This document shows, one piece after another, positions 14,625 to 20,568 of a stretch of 20,568 nucleotides of DNA. Both the position numbers and the translations under genes were made by a program. Each line of letters begins with the position of its first letter. Position 1 is the stretch's first letter. The DNA lies in NCBI GenBank assembly GCA_047626155.1, contig JBLHRR010000100.1, positions 1 to 20,568 on the forward strand, in the 5' to 3' direction. Below the pieces are notes generated by a model. The model was not told where the DNA came from, did not search any database, and was given only the letters and a program-made list of their open reading frames with translations. This DNA is from CALGLS01 sp047626155. Lineage in GTDB: Bacteria > Bacteroidota > Bacteroidia > Chitinophagales > Saprospiraceae.

Positions 14625-15509
14625 TTACAATTCATAAGTTATGCTTAACCCTAAAGTATATTGAATTCCAACTACAGGAGATATTTCATCAATTACTTTA
14701 TCCAGCCCCAAACTATTTTGTACGCCTTCATAATAAAACGTTCTATCTTTTCTTACTTCTTTTTTAATGTAGTTACTTGAATACTGGGTATTCACTACTG
14801 AAGTCTCAAATGCTTCATTGTATTGTTTATACAAATCCTTTGGATTATATACGCTAAAATCATCTCTAATAATTCTGTATTTGTTAGAAATAGGTACCGA
14901 ACTATGCTTAGAAAATTTCAATTTTTTCTTTTCAATAATTTTAATTACTTCATCAAACAATTGGTTATATATTTCTTCGACGTCATCATTAAAATAGTCT
15001 ACTTTGACGATATCATAAATTTCTTGTTTAGAGGCTAATTCTGTCACCTTGTCTATCAAATCTAAATCCTTTACTTTTATTATAAGGTTCTTTCTTATTT
15101 CAAATCCTTCGAAGTATTCTATTATTTTATTTCCGTCAACTTTATGGTCATAAATTTTGGTTTGAGAAACAAAATCTTCGTAAATACCCTCTTTCCTAAT
15201 ACCAACTTTCATTAAGTCAGACACAAAATCTTTTATTCTATTGTTTAGATTTTGTCCGCATTCAACAACTGTCTTTGCTTCTTCTTTAACCCCTATGGTT
15301 ACTAAATAATAATCTGCTTTTTTATTCAACAGAACACTTGCACTTATAGTTAATGTTGAAGCTGTTGAAATAATATTGCTTTTCTTAACAGCTCTAAATG
15401 CATGATTGTTATTGCCACTATTATTTTGATAAAGCTGATTGCCTCCAATTTGACAATAGGAATTTAAACTAAATAAGGTTAGTAGAATTATGGTGAAATA
15501 TTTTTTCAT
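14625..15509 (-). CDS. Secreted SIMPL (DUF541) domain protein
   Basis: This 294-aa protein has a signal peptide (MKKYFTIILLTLFSLNSYCQ; cleavage probably after the cysteine). The SIMPL/DUF541 domain follows: TISASVLLNKKADYYLVTIG with the oscillating strand pattern, NLNNRIKDFVSDLMKVGI, IYEDFVSQTKIYD, FEIRKNLIIKVKDLDLIDKV and IVKVDYFNDDVEEIYNQLFD. The last 70 residues (YNPKDLYKQYNEAFETSVV to LGLSITYEL) are not typical of the family. SIMPL proteins are periplasmic or outer-membrane oligomers of poorly defined function. The gene is complete and stands alone: 98 bases from the frameshifted gene and 208 from the Omp85 fusion. Confidence 0.8.
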   Translation of the reverse strand: MKKYFTIILLTLFSLNSYCQIGGNQLYQNNSGNNNHAFRAVKKSNIISTASTLTISASVLLNKKADYYLVTIGVKEEAKTVVECGQNLNNRIKDFVSDLMKVGIRKEGIYEDFVSQTKIYDHKVDGNKIIEYFEGFEIRKNLIIKVKDLDLIDKVTELASKQEIYDIVKVDYFNDDVEEIYNQLFDEVIKIIEKKKLKFSKHSSVPISNKYRIIRDDFSVYNPKDLYKQYNEAFETSVVNTQYSSNYIKKEVRKDRTFYYEGVQNSLGLDKVIDEISPVVGIQYTLGLSITYEL

Positions 15510-15717
15510 TTTTCTAGGTGTTTAAAATAATTACAAATAAGGGATGTGGAATAAGTAATGTTAGCTTCTGTCTTACGGCATAAATTTATGGGAACTACAA
15601 AGGGGCACAACAGGCACAAGTTTTCACAAAACTTAATAGATTAAACTCCTTAGCATTTTTTAATACTTTGTAAAAATTTTGTGTTCTTCGTACCCTTTGT
15701 GGTTAATTAAAAAGCAA
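15510..15717. promoter_or_regulatory. Intergenic region with the SIMPL gene promoter
   Basis: These 208 AT-rich bases separate the SIMPL gene from the stop of the large fusion gene. On the minus strand CCCTTATTTGTAATTATTTT lies near the SIMPL start and may hold a -7 element of the Bacteroidota type, but the spacing to a -33 box is not convincing. No terminator hairpin after the fusion gene was found. Confidence 0.25.
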
Positions 15718-18700
15718 TTAAAACGCCCGCCCCAAACTAAGCACCGGAAAAAAAGACTCCTCTTCCGAAAAACCAACCAACAACGAAATACTCAGCAGCT
15801 CATCAAAAGGCACTAAAAATATACCACCTCCGTAACCATAATGCCAATTGGAAGAGTTCGCATCTTCATTTAAAATATTCACCTTCCCCAGGTCAAAAAA
15901 TGCTTTCAAGCCAAATTTAACAGGGACAACCCGCGTGTTCTTTTTAAACAATTGCCAACGTAATTCTGAATTAAAAAACAAACTTGATTCGCCCGTAAAA
16001 CGCTCGCCGGTAAAACCACGCAGCCCCGTTTCACTACCCAAATTCGGTAAATGGTAAAAAGGCGTTTTACCATGAGTAACAGCTGCGCCGGCACGTAAAC
16101 CCAATGTTATAGGATCGTTATTTTTAGTAGAAATAAAATAAGCTAAGGTACTCCTTGCTATACCATAGGTTTCCGTTTCAGGCGTTCCTTCGATTATGGT
16201 TCCCAATTTATAACTGGAAGTCCACAATAGGCCATCATAAGGAAAGCCGTCTTTATCTAGTAAGTTTATTGTTAGTTTGGCCTCCACAGGGATTTCGCTG
16301 AGCCCTACATTTGCACCAAACAGACTGGTGTCCCCTTTCAAAATAGAATTGTCCAATTCCTTAAAGTCACTATGCGCAAAACCTGTTAGCAATTCAAAAT
16401 TACTTTTTTGCCAAAAGGTTCTACTGACGCCTGTTTTGATGTGATACGTTTTATGAAAGAATTTGTAAAAGTTATCGTCCTCCAGGCCCTGATCAATGGG
16501 CGTATCATTTCCAAGGCCATAAAAGTTATTTCGAAATTCAGGACTGGAATAATCCAATTCAAAAGGTACATCCCAGCGCTTTAAAGCGTGGTGGAATCGA
16601 CCGCTATAATTCAATCGTTTATTGCCTTCGGTAGAGGCGCTGCCATAAATAGCATGTTCGCTCGCGTAGCCTTTTTTTCCAAATTTCTGTCGAGTAATCG
16701 TAGCGCCTAACTTTAAACTTAAGCCATTGAAATTGTTATAGGAAATTCCAAGTATCGGAAAGTAATCATGATAGTCGAAACTGGTTCGGTCATATTCGTA
16801 GACGTCTTTGTTCCAGTGATTGACAATTTTACTACCGTTTGTTAAATCATAATTGGTTTCGTTTCCTTTGTCATAAATAAGCGTTTTCCTTTTTGTAGCC
16901 AAATTGTTGTCTAAAAACGAATCGTCACCAGAACCACCGATCAACCTCACTTTAATGGAAGACTTCCCCTCCCCCATTATGTCAAAAATATCATCATCGC
17001 CTAATCCGAAAATTCTGATCTCCTTCGTTTCTTTTGGAATAAAAGTACGTTCATAAAAAAGCCGATCCCCTTTTTTGTTTTTATGGGTATCAAACATTTT
17101 AATGGTGATGCGGCCATTCTCTTGATGACTTATCTCAAAATATTCTTCTTCATCCGAGCCCACCACATCTACATATTTGTTTAGCATTTCATAATACTCC
17201 TCCGCGTATTTATCCAAGTCTTTTAAACGAGATTTAAGTTTCGATGCAATTGCTTTCCCCGCTTCTTCATAAGTTTCAGCAGGCATTTTTTCGACGGCGG
17301 CATCTATTTCCGCTTCCGAAATTTCTACTTGAATTTCCTTTGCGACGGCAATCCAATCTTCCCGAGTGGCGCTCGTCGCAAGAAAGCGATCGAGGTGAAT
17401 CGCCTGATACATCACAGACCTCAGGCCTTTAATTTTATGCTCAAAAGTTTCCAGCACCTTACCTGCCCACTCGCGACTGGCCATCCAGGGAAGGACTCCA
17501 CCATGCAGTGGAAAAGCATGATCTCGGTCTCGGGGGATTGGCCGAAAGTACTTCCCATCCTCCTCTTTATAAACGGCCCATTTCCAATTATCCTCATGCT
17601 TGCTCCAGTCGCCAATCAAAATATCAAAAGTCCTCGCTTTGATAAATTCTTTTTCATTCAGGTGATTTCTTCGGCTCTCAAATAATTCTTTAAACAACTT
17701 ATTACTTTGATAAATATCGTCCCCACCTCCAAAAACTTCGCCCGCATTATTCGGCTTAGATGGATGCTCCTCCAGCATTCCTAGCAAATTACCATAGTCT
17801 CTTTGAAAGCCCCCCAACCTTGGGTCATCTGGCAAAACATACAGTTTAGGAGTGGCGTGCAAAATTCCAATTTCATCCAGTAGCGATGCCACGGCCATTG
17901 CCCCATACGGGTGTTGTGAGGAAATTTGATCCCGAAAATAAGCGGTGATAAAAGTCGGTCGTAATTTGTAATTAAATGCCTTGGAGGGATCTTTATTCAC
18001 CGAACGAAAAGTGTAGTGTGTACCGTCCATGGCTTTGAATTTCAAGGAAGTCGTTTGTCGCCCTCCCCCTTTTTTATAAATATTTAAGCCCCCAAAAGTA
18101 GTATCTAAATCCAGCGTAGGAACGTTTATTGTTTGCGTCCAGGTCGTTCGATAATGTCTACCGAGCCAAGCTCTTTTCCAGGGCCCTGCCTTATATTTCA
18201 TATCTGCCAATCTATTTACGTTACCATATTTCTGTTGCATTTTCTCGGCTTTAACTTCTTTGTCAAAACAAGGAATATGGCTGTAATTGAGAGGAATGGC
18301 TACATCCGAATTGGGGTCTTCTTCACAAACAGAATTAAACAATAGCTGTTCTTCTGCTTTTGCAAAATCTGTTTTTTGTCTTTGTAATAACTCGGAAACC
18401 ACTTTTCCAGAATCAAAATATTTTAAAAGAATGATCCCCACTTTTCGACTACTCATTAAAGCGTCATAACGTTGTGCCGCATATTTCCCAGAAATGGGCG
18501 CACCACTATTAATCAGGTAATTTTTTCCGTCTTGAATAATTTGTTGATTCTGTTCGTGCCCTGAAACGAAGATTAGGTTGTCATAGAAATAAGAAATATT
18601 CCGCATGACTTCCCGGTATTCGTGTAAGTGATGATTGGAAATATCTCTAACCGTTCCGATATTTTTACGATAGGCCGTCCGAAAACTTCCGGCAATCGGG

Positions 18701-19401
18701 AAAGGAGAAAAATGATCTTTAACCGAAAAGAATCCGCCGTAATTCCCCAAGGACTCAAAAGGGTGATGCCCGGCTATAATTATATTTTTATTCAAATTCT
18801 CCTTGACTTCACTTTCTAGCTCTTCTGCAAAATCTTCCTCCGTAATGATTTTACAAATGCCATCCTCGGCGCGGGGCTTGTCAAAAGGATGATTGAACCA
18901 TTGAGAATTAGCAACGATCAAAAGCAAGGATTCATCTAATTCAAATGTTTCGGGACCAGGACATCCTTCATCATCTGCCCATATCGCCTTTTTATATTTC
19001 CCTTTCTTAATGAATTTTTTAATCTTTTTTTCCAGTTTATTAAATTGCTTTTGACCACCATGATTACTGTCCTTCCAGTCTCGGTCACCTGCATAGAGGA
19101 TTACTTTTCCGTTGGGGATGCCCTCGACCATTTGAATTACCGATTCTAATTGCTGCAGTTGGTTTTTTCCTTCTTCGGAGCTTAAAGGATCTTTGGTTAA
19201 GTCTCCGTTTAGTAGAAGGGTGAATGGGGTTTCTATTTTTTGTAGGGTTGTTTCGATTTGGTTTAGGAATTCCTGGTCGGAGGCGGCGTCGCAGATGTTT
19301 CCTAGGAGTAGGACTTGGTGGGTTGGGTTGTCATTTTGAGCGATGAGGGGGTTGGAGAGGAGGATTGTGAGGAGGAGAAGGGTGAGGAGGCGGATGGTCA
19401 T
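15718..19401 (-). CDS. Metallophosphoesterase / kinase-like / Omp85 outer-membrane fusion protein
   Basis: The frame is open from 19488, but ATG 19399-19401 is chosen because it gives a signal peptide (MTIRLLTLLLLTILLSNPLIAQ; 1227 aa) and the upstream codons run into the IS element. Residues 28-340 are a calcineurin-like phosphoesterase: LLGNICD, LNGDL (64-68), AGDRDW (104-109, in place of GNHD/E), IIIAGHHPF (207-215) and VSGHEQN (279-285). Residues about 400-850 contain GDWSKHEDNWKW (597-608) and PIPRDRDHAF (621-630), a spacing like the catalytic loop and metal motif of HipA- or CotH-type kinases. The C-terminus is an Omp85/BamA-type barrel with GLRGFTGERF (about 1126-1135), ending in phenylalanine. 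The soluble domains should sit in the periplasm, attached to the barrel. Phosphatase activity is plausible; the kinase-like assignment is inference. Confidence 0.85.
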   Translation of the reverse strand: MTIRLLTLLLLTILLSNPLIAQNDNPTHQVLLLGNICDAASDQEFLNQIETTLQKIETPFTLLLNGDLTKDPLSSEEGKNQLQQLESVIQMVEGIPNGKVILYAGDRDWKDSNHGGQKQFNKLEKKIKKFIKKGKYKKAIWADDEGCPGPETFELDESLLLIVANSQWFNHPFDKPRAEDGICKIITEEDFAEELESEVKENLNKNIIIAGHHPFESLGNYGGFFSVKDHFSPFPIAGSFRTAYRKNIGTVRDISNHHLHEYREVMRNISYFYDNLIFVSGHEQNQQIIQDGKNYLINSGAPISGKYAAQRYDALMSSRKVGIILLKYFDSGKVVSELLQRQKTDFAKAEEQLLFNSVCEEDPNSDVAIPLNYSHIPCFDKEVKAEKMQQKYGNVNRLADMKYKAGPWKRAWLGRHYRTTWTQTINVPTLDLDTTFGGLNIYKKGGGRQTTSLKFKAMDGTHYTFRSVNKDPSKAFNYKLRPTFITAYFRDQISSQHPYGAMAVASLLDEIGILHATPKLYVLPDDPRLGGFQRDYGNLLGMLEEHPSKPNNAGEVFGGGDDIYQSNKLFKELFESRRNHLNEKEFIKARTFDILIGDWSKHEDNWKWAVYKEEDGKYFRPIPRDRDHAFPLHGGVLPWMASREWAGKVLETFEHKIKGLRSVMYQAIHLDRFLATSATREDWIAVAKEIQVEISEAEIDAAVEKMPAETYEEAGKAIASKLKSRLKDLDKYAEEYYEMLNKYVDVVGSDEEEYFEISHQENGRITIKMFDTHKNKKGDRLFYERTFIPKETKEIRIFGLGDDDIFDIMGEGKSSIKVRLIGGSGDDSFLDNNLATKRKTLIYDKGNETNYDLTNGSKIVNHWNKDVYEYDRTSFDYHDYFPILGISYNNFNGLSLKLGATITRQKFGKKGYASEHAIYGSASTEGNKRLNYSGRFHHALKRWDVPFELDYSSPEFRNNFYGLGNDTPIDQGLEDDNFYKFFHKTYHIKTGVSRTFWQKSNFELLTGFAHSDFKELDNSILKGDTSLFGANVGLSEIPVEAKLTINLLDKDGFPYDGLLWTSSYKLGTIIEGTPETETYGIARSTLAYFISTKNNDPITLGLRAGAAVTHGKTPFYHLPNLGSETGLRGFTGERFTGESSLFFNSELRWQLFKKNTRVVPVKFGLKAFFDLGKVNILNEDANSSNWHYGYGGGIFLVPFDELLSISLLVGFSEEESFFPVLSLGRAF

Positions 19402-19570
19402 TTTGATTGGTTTTTTGTTTTGTATTTTTTTTGGCGGTTTGATTTGTGGACTTGAGCTAAAGGTATGTAAGCGTCCTACCAACCCCACTCTTGCCTAAGC
19501 AATTTTTTCTTTTCAACTTTGCGCTATGAAAAGAACAACTCGCCAAGACAACCAAGAACATTGATATTCC

Positions 19571-19843
19571 TTGATTGAAAAATATTTGTCTAAAGGTATA
19601 CCACAACACTCGTTTTGCCAAGAAGAAGGTATAAAAAAAGGAACCTTTTCCTATTGGCTAAGGAAATATAAATCTTCATCAGAGGAAGGCCCTGAAAAAG
19701 AGAGCGGTTTCATATCATTACAGCCTTTAGGAACTCCGGTTGTTGACGGTGAAATAAGTCTTCGAATAGGAAGAGTAGAACTAAATCTGCGGGGGAGTCA
19801 AAACCTAGAGTCCTTAATCCCATTAATAAAAGCCTTAGCCTAA
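19571..19843 (+). CDS. tnpA: IS66 accessory protein TnpA, with a nonsense codon near its natural start
   Basis: The 90-aa frame (TTG start) has the IS66 Orf1 pattern YLSKGIPQHSFCQEEGIKKG followed by TFSYWLRKY, a helix-turn-helix-like DNA-binding region. The natural start is very probably ATG 19526 (MKRTTRQDNQEH); twelve codons later a TGA (19562-19564) stands where this family usually has tryptophan before Y-x-L-I-E-K. A single TGG-to-TGA change would explain it. Restart at TTG 19571 would lose 15 residues but keep the helix region. The stop overlaps the tnpB start by one base (TAATG), so translation is coupled. Confidence 0.85.
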   Translation: MIEKYLSKGIPQHSFCQEEGIKKGTFSYWLRKYKSSSEEGPEKESGFISLQPLGTPVVDGEISLRIGRVELNLRGSQNLESLIPLIKALA

Positions 19844-20196
19844 TGTTGAGTTTCAGTTCAAAACAAAGATATTTTTTGTATCGCGGGATTACGGATATGC
19901 GAAAATCATTTAATGGATTATCGGCCATTGTGAATAATGAATTTAATCACCCTTTGATGAGTCGTGATATTTTTCTGTTTATGAATAAGCGAAAAAACCA
20001 CGTAAAGTTATTGATGTGGGATGTGACGGGTTTTGCGGTTTATCATAAACGGTTAGAGCAGGGAACTTTTGAAATGCCAATAATTATTGAAGGAAAAGAG
20101 ACGATGGAATTATCATGGAGAGACGTTGTTTTTTTATTAGAAGGCGTGCAATTAAAAAGTGTAAGAATTAGGAAAAGATATCAGGAAGCGAGTTGA
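19843..20196 (+). CDS. tnpB: IS66 accessory protein TnpB
   Basis: The 117-aa product is a full-length IS66 Orf2 protein. It has the family signature GITDMRKSFNGLSAIV near residue 15, then DIFLFMNKRKNHVKLLMWD and GFAVYHKRLEQGTFEMP. TnpB is needed with TnpA and TnpC for IS66 transposition; its biochemical role is not settled. The start codon overlaps the tnpA stop in TAATG. The frame appears intact. Confidence 0.95.
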   Translation: MLSFSSKQRYFLYRGITDMRKSFNGLSAIVNNEFNHPLMSRDIFLFMNKRKNHVKLLMWDVTGFAVYHKRLEQGTFEMPIIIEGKETMELSWRDVVFLLEGVQLKSVRIRKRYQEAS

Positions 20197-20226
20197 TTTT
20201 TGCGTGTTATTTTGTACCTTTATAAG

Positions 20227-20568
20227 GTGGAAATACGGGTAAATAAAAAAGAATACGAAGACTTATTAGCGGACTATGCATCGCTGAAGTTTAGGTTGGA
20301 GCAACTGGAAAAAATGATTTTCGGTCGTAAGTCTGAAAAGCATAAACACTTCAAAGACCCACAACAACTTAGTCTTTTACCCGAAGAAGAAAGTCATCAA
20401 AAAGAGCCAGAGGAGGAACAAACCGTAACTACTACGGTTGTGAAAAAGAAAAAGAAAAAGAAACCACGACCTAATCATCCTGGGAAAAATAAATTTCCTC
20501 CAAACCTTCCTGTAGAAGAAATTACTTTAGAACCAGAAGAAGATACTTCGAGTATGAAGTACATTGGC
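20227..20568 (+). CDS. tnpC: IS66 transposase TnpC (5' part)
   Basis: GTG 20227, preceded by ATAAG, opens a frame of 114 codons that runs off the right edge. It begins VEIRVNKKEYEDLLADY, continues with the leucine-zipper-like helix LKFRLEQLEKM and the family block IFGRKSEK, then a low-complexity acidic and lysine-rich linker (VKKKKKKKPRPNHPG). This is the N-terminal part of the DDE transposase of IS66; the catalytic residues lie beyond the window. The start lies 30 bases after the tnpB stop. Confidence 0.9.
   Translation, partial: MEIRVNKKEYEDLLADYASLKFRLEQLEKMIFGRKSEKHKHFKDPQQLSLLPEEESHQKEPEEEQTVTTTVVKKKKKKKPRPNHPGKNKFPPNLPVEEITLEPEEDTSSMKYIG

Larger units (their letters stand above)
19467..20568 (+). 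mobile_element. IS66-family insertion sequence (left part; right end off window)
   Basis: The left end is placed at GTAAGCGTCCTACCAACCCC, which has the GTAAGCG start typical of IS66 terminal repeats. Genes follow in the canonical order tnpA, tnpB, tnpC on the plus strand. IS66 elements usually make 8-bp target duplications; if so, the bases AAAGGTAT (19459-19466) should reappear after the right end. The element sits 66 bases upstream of the Omp85 fusion start codon, in divergent orientation, so it has replaced or separated that gene's promoter. Confidence 0.85.

Noticed and set aside
1..20568. Search by eye for CRISPR arrays, tRNA genes, phage integrase or T6SS/T9SS gene clusters
   Set aside because: No regularly spaced repeats, cloverleaf sequences, integrase motifs or secretion-cluster genes were found. 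The only mobile genes are those of the IS66 element.

Overview
The window looks like part of a chromosome from a free-living Bacteroidota bacterium, probably a Saprospiraceae-like or cytophaga-like lineage. The reasons are a low GC content, A-rich leaders without clear Shine-Dalgarno sequences, lipoprotein and secreted-protein genes of Bacteroidota style (Asp-box lipoprotein, CnaB-like/VWA protein, SIMPL protein, metallophosphoesterase fused to an Omp85 barrel) and an IS66-type element. The phylum is fairly secure; the family is a guess. No tRNA, rRNA or CRISPR array was seen.

Layout. Positions 1-2215 (minus strand) hold a signalling operon: a multi-pass membrane protein, a HisKA_3 histidine kinase overlapping it, and a NarL/LuxR-type response regulator that runs off the left edge. 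A 124-bp palindromic repeat (2345-2468) follows, then a small lipoprotein gene (2464-2985). Positions 3000-4060 carry no intact gene but several decayed coding fragments, a hairpin terminator, and two copies of a CAGGTA-N4-TACCTG palindrome. Positions 4067-6763 (minus) encode an 898-aa DUF2235/Tle1-like alpha/beta hydrolase with a large membrane C-terminus, preceded by a perfect 17-bp hairpin. Positions 6830-7780 are again mostly debris. Positions 7781-10105 (minus) hold the Asp-box lipoprotein, a 31-codon membrane mini-ORF, a 64-aa ORF and truA. Positions 10106-11095 hold more eroded fragments and the second copy of the 124-bp repeat.

Positions 11096-12682 (plus) encode a secreted protein with two CnaB-like domains and a VWA-like C-terminus. 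It converges on, and overlaps by 84 bases, a minus-strand zincin-like gene (12599-14125) that looks truncated. Upstream of that lies a frameshifted secreted-protein gene (14190-14526). Next come a secreted SIMPL-domain protein (14625-15509) and a 1227-aa metallophosphoesterase/kinase-like/Omp85 fusion (15718-19401). The right end is the left part of an IS66-type element (from 19467) with tnpA, tnpB and the start of tnpC, inserted about 66 bases upstream of the fusion gene's start codon.

Apart from the two-component operon and the IS genes, neighbouring genes do not form an obvious pathway. The window is best read as an accessory region with high gene turnover: intact envelope and secretion genes separated by decaying remnants. 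No complete new multi-gene system was identified. The most unusual items are the 124-bp repeat with a compensatory base-pair change between its copies, the three-part phosphoesterase/kinase-like/Omp85 protein, and the hydrolase with a membrane domain.
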